64,000 bases of DNA from Bisporella sp. PMI_857 (lineage: Eukaryota > Ascomycota > Leotiomycetes > Helotiales > Helotiaceae): contig JAJSPD010000097.1 of the NCBI GenBank assembly GCA_021307315.1, positions 62,001 to 126,000 of the forward strand, in the 5' to 3' direction. Below the pieces are notes generated by a model that worked only from the letters and a program-made list of their open reading frames with translations, made no database searches and was not told the origin of the DNA. Within the stretch, counting starts at the first letter, position 1; each line of letters starts with the position of its first letter. This document shows positions 23,582 to 34,758 of the stretch, in pieces. The translations under genes and the position numbers were made by a program.

Positions 23582-24006
23582 ACTTGATCACCACCCTGGC
23601 CATATCACTACCCTGGCCACCCTAAAATACACCAAAAATCACGATTTTGACATTTTTATATCTCAACTACTACTTTACTTAACTCTATAAAACTTTATAT
23701 ATAACGATTCAACTGTAATTCTTATACGTAGGTAAAGTTTAAGACTAATATGATTTATATTTATTTTAAAATATTTAAAAAAACGAAAGTACATGGATTA
23801 TTTTAGTGTGACATGCTATATCTAAATATTTATAATACTAAACAGTTTAAAATTGAAAATGCTGCTTATTTGAATACTCGGAAAGCCAAGTTTTAAGTTT
23901 TGATTTATTAATATAAATAATAGTTGAAATATAAAAATGCCAAAATCGTGATTTTTGGCGTGTTTTGGAGTGGCCAGGTTGGTGATGGCCAGGATGGTGA
24001 TGAAGT
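23582..24006. mobile_element. MITE-like element, 425 bp, with long inverted repeats
   Basis: The first ~85 bases and the reverse complement of the last ~85 match closely, starting ACTTGATCACCACCCTGGCC versus ACTTCATCACCATCCTGGCC and continuing through CACCAAAAATCACGATTTTG. Each end carries two copies of a TCACYACCCTGGCCA-type word in tandem. The interior (about 23672-23920) is AT-rich and non-coding. No perfect target-site duplication is visible. Size, ends and lack of coding capacity fit a non-autonomous DNA transposon. Confidence 0.8.
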
Positions 24007-24517
24007 TTGTTATATAAAAGGTGTTCTTTAGGACAGTGGGACCGGAGATATCCAAGAGCATCGGAAAATGCCCACTTTCGTTAACATCAGGGCATCATCT
24101 CAGTGCTGGATTAGGTTATCATCCACTATAAGCCATAGGTCTTGCTCATGTCATGTGTCTCCGAAGGTGCACTCACTATCTTGATGTTGAAGACATGGCG
24201 AGACTAGAAACACTTTCCCATGAAATAATTTTTCGATTTCTTGAGAAGCCATACAAAATTTCCTTTGTATTCACAACTCATAGCCACAAATCCTTCTCGG
24301 AATGAAGACCCATGATACACAATACCGGATGTATACAAATGAGCCAGATGTATAAAAGCCTAGACCCTCTTGCCATCGATAACACGGCTCTGGGTTATCC
24401 TCTTATGAACTGTAGCCAAGACCCTCCCTCATGTAGTAAGGCCCGGCTTCCATCTCTCCATCCCCTTGCGTTATGATTATGATTATGTCCCATTCTCTTC
24501 CATCATATCCGCCATGC
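24007..24517. other. Gene-free stretch
   Basis: It lies between the MITE and the 3' end of the WSC gene. No coding signal seen. Confidence 0.45.
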
Positions 24518-25186
24518 TCAAACCATCAATCCCGCAACGAGGACACCAGCCGTGCCCAGCATCATTAAAGCAGAGACATATGACGTCGAAGCTACGCTGG
24601 GTTCTGAAGGACTCTTGAGCGTCCGATCCAGAGGATTGAACTTATAGAGCGTGAGAGTATCCGAGCCGCCGCAGATATGACTTGCGTTGCCTTTGCAGGG
24701 TAAGTTGCAGTGTTGCGAGCCGATTTCAATCGAGAAGCGCGAGATGGAGCTGCTGCACCAGCATTCCCTATCACACCAACCAGTCAGCAAAAGCTTCCTC
24801 AAAACAAAAACCAGCCATGCTCTTCGAAATTGTTTGCAATCAAACAATGGAGAGAAGTGGGAGGAAAGAAGAGCATGGGGTGAGAGGAAATCTTACTCTC
24901 CATATTCCAGCCCCGCAAAAGTATATATTCCTGAACCCTCCTGATAGCAGTATTGGAAGCAGCCTGGTGCCGTCATTTGAGGGCCGGCTGTCATTTTCCC
25001 GAAGGCCAGCGTACGCGCACCACCACTGCCATTGACGTGGACGGATTCGTTCCAGCAGCCCGCGTAGGACCAACCCCAACCGGGCTCAGGAAGGTAGACA
25101 CCTGGAGGTACTGCGACTGATCGTTCGGCTGCGCGGATACCCAGGCCGAGGAGGGCGACAGTCGCGAGGATAGTTGGAAAAAACAT
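24518..25186 (-). CDS. Small secreted WSC-domain protein, probable GPI anchor
   Basis: Two exons (25186-24897 and 24767-24518) give 179 residues. A signal peptide is evident at the start (MFFPTILATVALLGLGIRAA). One WSC domain follows, with YAGCWNE, RTLAFGKMT, CFQYCYQEG, YTFAGLEYGEECWCSSS, CNLPCKGN and CGGSDTLTLYKF, i.e. the usual cysteine set. After a short Ser-rich linker the protein ends in a hydrophobic segment (ALMMLGTAGVLVAGLMV), which suggests GPI anchoring. WSC domains bind carbohydrate and occur in cell-wall stress sensors and wall enzymes. This protein has no cytoplasmic tail, so it is a surface binder rather than a classic sensor. Confidence 0.87.
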
Positions 25187-26316
25187 TGTGATTATTATGA
25201 TTATGTTGTGGGGATGTCAAATCGCGATTAAAGTGCGGTGATTAATTGTGAAGGTGATTGGAAGCTAAGTAACGCAAATATCTCGTATCGATGCGTGAGG
25301 CTGCTTCTGCTGATGAATGTTGCAGAAGAGAGAAGAGAAGATAGAACGACGAGAAGGAAGGACTCATGTAACGCGGTAGAAAGAGACCCGTTTGACGCTC
25401 AGAGGGAGGAGCAACTTCATGATGAAGAAGGAGTGGAAGGCGCGGGATGGAAAATAGATTTGACCTCGTTGATTCTGACCCCAACACCAAGACTTTTTCT
25501 AAGAGGCTTTTTCAGCTTCCGCCAAAATTGATGCAGGTCAGCCTTAGCTTCAGGGGTATACACAATGATCGCCAATCAAGCCTATCGAAGTGGGGCACGC
25601 TTGCTAATTGTGGCTCTCGGCAAAGCCGGATACAGACTCGGGTATTCAATTGTTCGTATCCGGTATATCACTAGAGACTATCTTGAAAATAAGCTTGATG
25701 CTGTTCACATCTAGACAGGAATTTGTTTTTAAAAGGTATGTGCCATCTCATAAAACGCTGGAAAGGTTCTTGAGAAGATTCAGGCTTTAATCTTTAATGT
25801 TGACTAGGTAGATAGTGACTATCATCTGAAAATTTGGACCCATCAGTCCAATGAGCTGCAGCAGAGTTTTGAATGTACAATAACAAGAGAACCAGAATAA
25901 TATTGATCTCTTTAGAGTTTCCACAATACTGGACATATTATGGAATAGCAATCGATCAAGATGAGTATGAGTTTTAAGATGATACATAGCATTTCACTTC
26001 AATAGAAAAGTAAAAGTAGCAACAACGTTTTTATGGCACTCTATATCTATAAGTTTTACACAGTCAATCTAGGTGCTTCTAACTTCTAGAGTCTCATCAA
26101 CCGTGATTTTCTAATTGATCGTCGATATTGCAATAGCGGAACTAACTGTATGTACCTGCTCAGCGAGAAAATTGTTTTCCATCGATACTTTATTCTACAG
26201 GTCAATCACAACTGCTGCCCAGTCCCTCTCCAAAATGATGAAAGAAGCTGGGCGCCATAACAACACCCAAAAACCTAAATACGCTATGCCTCATCCATGC
26301 CCACTTGTCGGTAATA
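25187..26316. other. Gene-free stretch
   Basis: Several short frames on both strands, none with family motifs or coherent splicing. The part next to 25186 is presumably the WSC gene promoter. Confidence 0.4.
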
Positions 26317-26632
26317 CAGTTAAACCTGTTTATATCGGAACCATCGGTTCCACACCTCCATTCCGATATATAGAAGTTTCCGGTATATTGAGTTGCAAAA
26401 GAAAGCATAAATGTATAAAAGGTACACAAAGCGTCAAAACATGTCACGTGTTTGTGCATAATTTGTGTTATTAAACAAAATTCCTTCGCTTTTTATATCA
26501 GAACTTAACAAATTTTTAGTAGATCCATTCCGATCACAATATAAAAAGGATTCCGATACACATAGCCAAAAATCGAGCGTTCCAGGCTTTCTTTCCGATA
26601 TATAAGGTTTCCGATATAAACAAGCTTGACTG
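26317..26632. mobile_element. MITE-like element, 316 bp, CAGT...ACTG ends
   Basis: The left end reads CAGTTAAACCTGTTTATATC and continues CGGAACC; the reverse complement of the right end reads CAGTCAAGCTTGTTTATATC followed by CGGAAACC. Several CCGATATA words repeat inside each end. The left flank is TA and the right flank is CA, compatible with a decayed TA duplication. The CAGT start and TATATCGG words resemble termini of Tc1/mariner-pogo-type elements. No transposase is present, so this is a non-autonomous copy. Confidence 0.75.
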
Positions 26633-27201
26633 CACTAGCATACTAAGTGATGCAACACCACCAATCACACTCCTGAACTCGCACCTGTAGCAATCACACT
26701 CGCTGTACATTTCTCAGAATTATCCACGTAGTAGTTTTGCACACAATTGAAGATCACTCTCTGTGCCAATCTGCGGAACAAGGAATGCAACTGCAGCGAG
26801 GGAACTGAGGTTAGGGCCAAGGTATACAAGTCCGACTTGGAAAGCGAAGCCATAGCCATCGGTGTAGGTAGTGGGAATTTGATGCATATATGGAGTTTGG
26901 GTTTTATGTAAACATTTGGGTAAATGAAAAAAACTGGAACGATGTTGATGAAGAATTAGTAATATCCAAGTGGGGTGCCAAGCCTAAGCGATCACATGAC
27001 AACGCGCCACGCGACTGTGCTCCTCGATGAACTTGACAGGCATCACATATATGCAGTGCTCATGAATTAATGCTGCAACCTCTTAATCCACTCATGTCAC
27101 CCGAAGAGCAGAGCCAAGGTGAGATTGTGGGTTCATTGGCTTTGGCATTTTCAAAGGGATCAGATTATGACATCACTCTTTGAGAAGTCGCCACCATAAA
27201 A
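26633..27201. other. Upstream region of REV1
   Basis: A minus-strand frame at 26665-26859 has a few cysteines but no convincing domain. The rest is presumed REV1 promoter. Confidence 0.4.
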
Positions 27202-30200
27202 ATGGGAAGTAGACTACAGAAAAACTCAGAGTCGGTACGGAAACGTATTGAGACGCACACTTTCGATGGCGAAGATGGCGATGAATATGAAGGATCAAAG
27301 TTCGGTGGATTCGGCGACTACTTCCGGCGCAAGAAAATCAAGCTCCAGAACCTTGATGCCGATATTAGGTCCTCGTCCAGCAGTAACCCACAGATCTTTC
27401 GTGGCATTGTTGCACACGTAAACGGGTATACACAACCATCACTTAATGATCTACACAAGTTGATTGTCAGTCATGGCGGCGGCTTCATGCAGTATCTCGA
27501 TGGCAAGACTACCGTTACGCATGTAATCGCCGCGAACCTGACCCCAAAGAAAGCAGTCGAGTTCAAACAGTATCGTATCGTGAAGCCAGCTTGGATAGTG
27601 GATAGTGTTAAGGCTGGGAAGCTTCTGCCTTGGAGTTCTTATCGCGTTATTGATGAAGGCGTCAATCAACGCCTGCTGGGATTCCAAGAGGGAAAGATCG
27701 TGAGCCAAACGAACACCTCGAGGAGAGGATATCGTGATCAAACAGATACCAGCTGGTATACAGGCCAGGTGCAAAATATTGCTGATGACATTGACGATGA
27801 AGGCGGTGCTCATTTTCCGAGCTCCCAGGTTCTTGCCATCAATGGAATGACCGATTATATGGAATCCCCTGATCATCAACCGAAAAAAAACGATCCAGAG
27901 ACACCCACGGAAGCGATTTCCCCTCCAGGCGAGTATCCAGACGAGTATCCAGACTCTTCCGCAGGGTTTGAGGTTACATCTTCCTTGGAGGAAGCCTTGA
28001 ATCAAGTTACAAAGGGCACGGAACCTGCCTCACCTAGTCTCCCAAAGGTATTAGATGAACGAGTTCCAAAAATTGAGGAGGATCTAATCAACCAGGGACT
28101 ACAAGCGGCAGAAGATCCTACAGAGCAAGTTATAACACCTTCAGACTGCAAACCCCCTCCAAAGCCTCTCAATCATTTCACTGAGACAGAAAGTCCTTCA
28201 CCATCAAACAAAGCTAAAGTCTTAACCGCTGAAGAACATAACGCAGTTCTCTTGTCAGATCCACATATAAGGAAATCATCAACTGCAAATCCAAACTTTA
28301 TCCAACAATACTATTCGGAATCGAGACTACACCACTTGTCGACGTGGAAAGCAGACCTAAAAGCGAGATTTCAGCAGATGGCGTCCGAGAGGTCTGCGTC
28401 ACAAAAGCCTGCCAAGCGGAAGCCGGGATCCAGGCGGTATATTATGCATGTTGACTTTGACAGTTTCTTCTGCGCTGTATCTCTGAAGAATGCACCAGAA
28501 TATATCGACAAACCAGCAGTAGTCGCTCATGGCAGTGGATCGAGCTCAGAAATTGCAAGCTGCAATTACCCTGCTCGTGCTTTTGGAGTGAAAAATGGAA
28601 TGTGGATGAAAAAAGCGTCGACCCTGTGTCCAGATATCAAGGTGTTGCCTTACGACTTTCCAGCTTACGAAGAAGCAAGCAGAGGATTTTACGAAGCAAT
28701 CATTGATGTTGGTGGCATTGTTCAAAGTGTCAGTGTCGATGAAGCCTTGGTAGACATCACCGCGTTGTGCCTACCAGCTGGTGGCACTGATGGATTTGGC
28801 ATCAAAGAAGGAAGTATTTGGCAAGAACAGGAGAAGGCAGATCAGATATCCCAAAAGCTCCGAGCAGTAATTAAGAAAAATACTGACTGTGATGTCTCAA
28901 TTGGTATCGGAGGTAACATCTTACTCGCGAAGTTAGCTCTACGCAAAGCGAAACCAGCTGGACAGTATCAGATTAAGCCAGAGGAGATACTCGATTTCAT
29001 TGGCGAGCTCACTGTGACTGCTTTACCTGGAGTCGCACATAGTATAGAAGGGAAGCTAGAGGAAATAGGAGTCAAATTTGTGAAGGATGTTCGTCAACTT
29101 ACGAAAGAACGACTCATGGATATACTAGGTCCGAAGACTGGAGAAAAGATTTGGGAATATGTAAGAGGTATCGATAAGGTAGAAGTGGGAGAACAAGCAG
29201 TAAGAAAATCGGTATCTGCCGAGGTAAATTGGGGAATAAGATTCATATCTCAGCAAGAGGCCGAAAAGTTTGTTCAGAATCTCTGCATTGAACTTCAACG
29301 TCGCCTCATCGAACAAAAGGTCAAAGGAAGGCAAATGACGATGAAGATTATGAAAAAGGCTGCGGACGCACCCATGGATCCACCAAAGAACTTAGGACAC
29401 GGGAAGTGTGATACTTACAATAAGAGCGTTACCCTCGGGGTCGCTACAAATAACGCTGAAGTCACCAGCCGGGAAGCCATCTCAATTTTGCGAAGCTACG
29501 GTTTTTCACCTGGAGAGCTTAGAGGCCTGGGTGTTCAAATGACGAAGTTAGAGCCAACAAAGGGAGCTGCAGCCGGACCATTTGATAGTAGTCAGCGAAG
29601 AATCGATTTTGGAAGGCCCGCTGCACCGAAATCTCATCAATCGGAGGATCCAGTTCATGACTCAATACCGCAACAACAATCCAAGATCACAACAATGTTG
29701 ACAAGTGTAGAATCATTGGAAGATCCAATCGATGAGAGCGTAACTCCAAAGAAGTCAAAACCCACTCCAGCACAAGCTGCGAATTGGGATCCCATCGACG
29801 ATATTGATAGTCCAGAAAAGACCAAATCAACCCCAGTGCATCCAGCAGCAGCTATTACTAGAGCCAATGCAGCAGACAAAAGTGCTAATAAATTTCTCAA
29901 TCTCACAGGAACTCAATTCATTCTCCCTACACAGGTTGACCCAGCAGTTCTAGCTGAGCTCCCTAAGGACATTCGGTCCAAACTCATGGCACAAAACAAG
30001 AGCCGCTTATCATCCAAGGTAGTCTCATCAGTATCCAAGCTGCGATTTGACAGTCACGCACCACCAGATTCCCGAAAAGATATGCCTTTGCCATCACAAT
30101 ATGACCCAGAAGTTTTCGCCGCGCTGCCTGAGGAGATGAAGGCTGAGCTATTAGGAACTAAACAATCTGCTCGTCCAGAAAGCAGGCAAAGTTCACGCCA

Positions 30201-31041
30201 CGAGTCACCTGCATTTGAATCGCGTCCTGGCAGTCCTGCCTCCCCAGAACCACAAAGACATGCCCCTCTTCCTTTGCAATATGACCCCGAAGTTTTTGCC
30301 GCCCTCCCCGACGACATGAAAGCAGAAGTCTTGGCCTCGCTCCACCTCGTACCTTCGACCGCCCGTAAACTCAAGCCTCCACCAGCAGCAAAACGCTGGA
30401 CACCGACCAAGAAGCGTGGTCGTCCACCAGGCTCCAAAAATCGCAAGGAAGATCCCCATGCCATACTTATGCAATCCAACTTTGTCAATTCAAAGCACGA
30501 CTTCATTCCCGATGTAGTCACTGAGGAGGACGAGACACTTGATCTCGACTTCCTCGCTGCTTTGCCAGAGGACATGCGTGCAGAAGTCATAGCAGAGCAC
30601 CGCCAGAAACAACTTGCCAAAAAAGGCGCTCTCGTGACTGCTGTCCTCAAAAAACGTCGTAAACCGCCGGAACCTGCTCCACTGGGACCTCGACGTCTAA
30701 AACTACCACCTCGACCACCAAAACCTACATTCACAACGGCAGAATTGTCAACACCTGAGCAACTCCGCGAGACTATTGGGGTCTGGTACAGGGAGTTTGC
30801 AGATGAGGGACCGAACCTGGAAGATGTGGGTACCTTGGAGCGGTATTTGAGGAGGGTGGTGGTGGATGAGAGGGATCTGGCAAAAGTCCAGGGAGTGGTG
30901 AAGTGGACTAGTTGGTTGATTGAGGATGGGGAGGGGACAAGTAAGGAAGGAATTAGGTTGTGGGAGGAGGCAATAAGGAGTATTAAGGAGAAGGTACAGA
31001 ATGCTGTCAGGGAAAGGGGGCTGGGGCCGTTAGACTTATGA
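27202..31041 (+). CDS. REV1: DNA repair protein REV1 (Y-family deoxycytidyl transferase)
   Basis: Single uninterrupted frame of 1279 residues. A BRCT domain spans about residues 62-155 (FRGIVAHVNGYTQPS to WIVDSVKAGKLLPWSSYRVI). The Y-family polymerase core starts near 410, with catalytic motifs MHVDFDSFFCAV and SVSVDEALVD, then the little-finger region to about 790. Four ubiquitin-binding-motif-like helices with the L-P core lie near residues 912, 961, 1023 and 1113 (LAELPKDIRSKL, FAALPEEMKAEL, FAALPDDMKAEV, LAALPEDMRAEV). Between the last two is an AT-hook-like KKRGRPPGSKNRK. The final 95 residues form the helical REV1 C-terminal domain that docks other translesion polymerases. It inserts dC opposite lesions and scaffolds Pol zeta during damage tolerance in the nucleus. 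A long minus-strand frame over the C-terminus is a shadow. Confidence 0.95.
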   Translation: MGSRLQKNSESVRKRIETHTFDGEDGDEYEGSKFGGFGDYFRRKKIKLQNLDADIRSSSSSNPQIFRGIVAHVNGYTQPSLNDLHKLIVSHGGGFMQYLDGKTTVTHVIAANLTPKKAVEFKQYRIVKPAWIVDSVKAGKLLPWSSYRVIDEGVNQRLLGFQEGKIVSQTNTSRRGYRDQTDTSWYTGQVQNIADDIDDEGGAHFPSSQVLAINGMTDYMESPDHQPKKNDPETPTEAISPPGEYPDEYPDSSAGFEVTSSLEEALNQVTKGTEPASPSLPKVLDERVPKIEEDLINQGLQAAEDPTEQVITPSDCKPPPKPLNHFTETESPSPSNKAKVLTAEEHNAVLLSDPHIRKSSTANPNFIQQYYSESRLHHLSTWKADLKARFQQMASERSASQKPAKRKPGSRRYIMHVDFDSFFCAVSLKNAPEYIDKPAVVAHGSGSSSEIASCNYPARAFGVKNGMWMKKASTLCPDIKVLPYDFPAYEEASRGFYEAIIDVGGIVQSVSVDEALVDITALCLPAGGTDGFGIKEGSIWQEQEKADQISQKLRAVIKKNTDCDVSIGIGGNILLAKLALRKAKPAGQYQIKPEEILDFIGELTVTALPGVAHSIEGKLEEIGVKFVKDVRQLTKERLMDILGPKTGEKIWEYVRGIDKVEVGEQAVRKSVSAEVNWGIRFISQQEAEKFVQNLCIELQRRLIEQKVKGRQMTMKIMKKAADAPMDPPKNLGHGKCDTYNKSVTLGVATNNAEVTSREAISILRSYGFSPGELRGLGVQMTKLEPTKGAAAGPFDSSQRRIDFGRPAAPKSHQSEDPVHDSIPQQQSKITTMLTSVESLEDPIDESVTPKKSKPTPAQAANWDPIDDIDSPEKTKSTPVHPAAAITRANAADKSANKFLNLTGTQFILPTQVDPAVLAELPKDIRSKLMAQNKSRLSSKVVSSVSKLRFDSHAPPDSRKDMPLPSQYDPEVFAALPEEMKAELLGTKQSARPESRQSSRHESPAFESRPGSPASPEPQRHAPLPLQYDPEVFAALPDDMKAEVLASLHLVPSTARKLKPPPAAKRWTPTKKRGRPPGSKNRKEDPHAILMQSNFVNSKHDFIPDVVTEEDETLDLDFLAALPEDMRAEVIAEHRQKQLAKKGALVTAVLKKRRKPPEPAPLGPRRLKLPPRPPKPTFTTAELSTPEQLRETIGVWYREFADEGPNLEDVGTLERYLRRVVVDERDLAKVQGVVKWTSWLIEDGEGTSKEGIRLWEEAIRSIKEKVQNAVRERGLGPLDL

Positions 31042-32341
31042 TCTTTATTTGTTAAGCATTTTGCAACAGATTTATATTCAGCTACAAGACGTAGCCCAAC
31101 TAGGAGTTCACCTTGAGAATGTCTTATATTAGTAGCGTGAGAGCCTTTCAACTTACACTGTGAATACCTTTAGACACTAATGAGAAATAACGAGACATCA
31201 CGTTCACCATGATCTTCAGGATAGCCTATGCTAAATGATGCTTCGACATGTAATATCAGATCTTTCTGCCGTATTGACACTGAGATATCATTAGTCTCTT
31301 CATATATACCTGCTTAGCCCACTCTCTAGTCGAGATTTTCCCAAGCAGTGTGATCTCCTTCAACCTTGGGAAAGTACCAAAAAATAACTTGTACTCTCTG
31401 GAATGAACCTTTCATGGTGCACTCATTTCTTGACACTGTTCTTTAAAATCTCTCATTTCCGATTCCGAAAGCGCTTACCGAAGCAGGAAATTTTGTAAAC
31501 AGAAGAGGCTGTCTTGCATGCAAATAATAAACAGTTTTGTAACCAGAGGATAGACAAGCACTCTGAAACATGTGTCCTAAAATTCCAAGGACTAGGCGCA
31601 GGAACAGCGCGATAGATTCATCTCAACTACAAATGAAAGAGCAGGATCTAAGCACGTAAATCCTCCTTTTATTAGACATCCGATCACAATGATGCCGACA
31701 TTGCGTATACACAAGATACTCCACATCAATTGGACTATTCGTACACAGATGAGACTACACACGTGCAGAATACAGGTCATCAGCTCTACACATCACAAAA
31801 AAATCATCAGATATGCATCCAGCCAGCCGTCTACTTTCCAACTAATCAGCTATATTAACAAGCTCGTAAAGCCTCAGCCGTCAACCTTCGACTCATCCGA
31901 TTACTACTCGAACATGCGGAGTCCAGGGCTTCAACTAACGAGCTTGCTCCTAATAATTATACGACAATTACTACTTTTAATAAATAATCGAAAAAGGCGG
32001 TCTACAAAACTGTGTACTACAAAGGATGGTAGTTTGCATGGGACGCATTATTCTAAGAGTAAGCACCGAATAAAGCGAAGTAGAGTTGAGAATAATAAGG
32101 CCAAAAGGAACACTTTCAGGGTTAGAGGTTTGGACTCTGTTAAATTAAGAAGGTTAGCCAAGAGAGATGTTCCTTAGCGCATGGTTCAGCGGAAGGATGC
32201 ATGATGTCAGGCATGGCACCAAATGGATTTATAATCCATTTTTGCACGGGACTTACCCTAATCGTTATATATGATTCAATCAGTGCTGTACGAAGATCCG
32301 AGGGGTTTCAAACACATTCAGAAGCAAACTAAGTGTAAATC
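31042..32341. other. Gene-free stretch
   Basis: A plus-strand frame at 31689-32177 (162 residues, Lys/Arg-rich end) has no recognisable domain and no splice context; I do not call it. The right part is the promoter of the epimerase-like gene. Confidence 0.4.
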
Positions 32342-33558
32342 ATGGGACCAAAGATCTTTGCAATCGGGACTGTGAGTATTCAGACATCATGCAGTGTTCC
32401 CCTACCCGGACTGGGGTCCGCTACCAATCATATCAGCTGCTGCCTCTCCACCCAAAGAAGGAATATCTTACTGACCACTCATTTCTTTCAGTAGACCGGC
32501 TATCTAGGCGGTGATATCCTATATCTCCTCCTGCAAACGAACCCTGCTTTGAAATTTGATATCACGTGCCTTGCCAGGTCTCCCGATAGTGGCAAAAACC
32601 TCTCTTCTGCCTATCCAGGCATTAGAGTCGTCTACAGTACTCTAGAAGACAGTGAGGTGCTTGAGGATGAAGCTTCCAAAGCAGATATCGTGCTTTCAGT
32701 GGCAAATTGTGATCACGTGGGAGCTCACGCTGCTTTGAAAAAGGGACTCGAGAAGGGCAAGGGGGGGATATGGGTGCATGCGAGCGGAACTGATATCCTG
32801 CTCCCACCGGCGAAGGAGGGCAGTTTAAGTAAGAAGAAGGAGGTGTATGATGATTGGGATGGTGTTGGAGATTGCATCACGATTCCTGGCGGGTTTCCCT
32901 CTTTCTCGGAGCCCCACAAGACAAAATAGCTAATTAATATCTAGAGACCCATTCCCATGGCCCCGTCGATCAAATTGTCCTCTCAACCGCCTCTCCCAAA
33001 GTCAAGACAGCCATCGTCTGTCCCCCGACTATCTGGGGTCTGGGCCGAGGACCAGGAAACACTCGTTCACATCAGATCTACGAGTTGGCTTCACTGACAC
33101 TCTCTCGTGGATCTGGCATCCAGCTTCCTCCTCCCTTAGCAGATAAGCTGTTCTGGCCCCTATGTCACGTGCACGATGTGTCCAAAGTCTTCTTTGAGAT
33201 ACTCCAGGATGCGATCGGAGAGATCGAAGGGAAGAAAGGAAGAGCGACTTGGGATAAGGAGGGATATTACTTTTGCGTGGAGGGGAGGTTCTACTGGCAG
33301 GAAGTGGCGGGGTGGATAGCAGAGGAGGCCATGAAGCAAGGCCTCATAAAAATCGGCGGCATGACAACCATGAGAGAAGACGAGCAGAAAGATCTAGACA
33401 GAGTTGGTCCCGCTCTTTGGAATTTGGCCAGTGATTGCAAGAGCATCAGGGCGGAGAAGCTGTTTGGTTGGACACCGATGAAAGGAGATCTAAATGGCGA
33501 GATTCCTGCCATTGTTAGTAGTGAGGCGCGAAGACTTGGGCTTAGCAAAAGCTTTTAG
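32342..33558 (+). CDS. NAD(P)-binding epimerase/NmrA-like protein
   Basis: Three exons (32342-32371, 32495-32888, 32945-33558) give 345 residues. The Rossmann nucleotide-binding motif is assembled across the first intron as AIGTTGYLGGD. It is followed by CLARSPDSGK, an acidic strand-end region, VLSVANCDHV, and later IVCPPTIWGLGRGPGN and HVHDVSKVFFEIL, all typical of extended short-chain dehydrogenases and NmrA-like proteins of fungi. The usual YxxxK catalytic pair is not evident, which favours an NmrA-like binding or atypical reductase role. The second intron (32889-32944) seems to begin with GC (CTG then GCGGGT). It is required to restore frame and gives IPETHSHGPVDQIVL. Substrate unknown. 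Confidence 0.8.
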
Positions 33559-34758
33559 AGACGAAGCAAGGACCGTAGAGACATCCATTCCTAAAACCAC
33601 TTCTTCACTTCAAGCTCGCTTCTTACAGACTCACTATTCTTGCATCTATTTTAACTCCATGCATAACGGCAAAATGGCAAAATCTCAAAAGGCACCCATT
33701 GAGTCTTCTATAACACTGGGATCAAATAAAAAGTCAAGTAATGGCTGCGGATAAACCGGTGATTGTACAGGAGGACGTCCGCGCAAATCGCTTGAGAAGG
33801 TTAATTAATGTGCCTAAACGCTTCCAAACGCTTCCTCCTTCCAGTAAATAATAAAATATACTCTTTCAGATTAGGCAATCCCACTTCATGGTATACGACC
33901 CAGCGGCTAATCCTCAGGAAGTGCGATTAATATGGCATTAGTCTCAATGCTAGCCATCACGGCTCAATTTATGTGTTTTTGAAAGTATTCTCCCATCTTT
34001 GCTGTTTCTTTGCTTGGTCTCACTCTGGTCCACTAGTACAAGTAAAGCATACAAAACAATAGTGTTACATCCAGGCCGCCGAGGATCATCTCATGTACCG
34101 TTGAAGAGGGGTGTTTATTTGCGCCACTTGGTATGGAAGATGGCCATATGTGACGGAATCTGTGGCCAACATTTGGGCGAGATGGATGTTGGATGCTTTC
34201 CTCTTTTTGCTTTTAGTTTTGTTGCTACATCTGTCTACTGTCCATTTGCTCTGTACGGTCCGAAGAATTAGTCAGCCGTTGGCCATCATGAAGCAATTTT
34301 GACTAATATCTGAGGGGTTCATGAAAGCCTTTGCTTTAACGTATAATGGTTGATGGTTTAGGTTACAATGTTGAGCCAGTACGCTGGTGTAACCATGAAG
34401 AGATAGCAGTATTCCCTTGGAGTCTGATCTCAATATAGGAGCACAGGAGCTGCTTCTAAATGAGCTCTATTGATATATCCTATATAATATCTATCTTTGC
34501 GAGTCCTAACACCTACTAAAACCAATCCGTCCTATCTTCAAATTATTTAGAAAGGTCCATATGGAAGTACTACCCCAAGGAGATATTTCTATCAGTGTAG
34601 AGATCCACAATCTCAGATACCTCAAAACTTGAGTTGGTGATCACGATCTGAAGCTGTGTATCCCCAAAAACTCCGTTTTCCGCGCCTTGGTCTTTCCTCG
34701 GTACAACAATAGCTGACTGTTCCTTCTCAAGCTCGACAGTATCCCTCCCGCCTGATAG
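33559..34758. other. Gene-free stretch
   Basis: Convergent intergenic region between the epimerase-like gene and the RTA1 gene. Only short frames without motifs. Confidence 0.45.

Noticed and set aside
26665..26859. Cysteine-containing minus-strand frame as a CFEM-type secreted protein
   Set aside because: Only three cysteines, no signal peptide and no correct spacing in any single frame.
30054..31151. 365-codon minus-strand frame over the end of REV1
   Set aside because: Antisense shadow of a Pro/Arg-rich coding region; no family motifs.
31689..32177. 162-codon plus-strand frame between REV1 and the epimerase-like gene
   Set aside because: Low-complexity basic end, no domain, no splice or promoter support.
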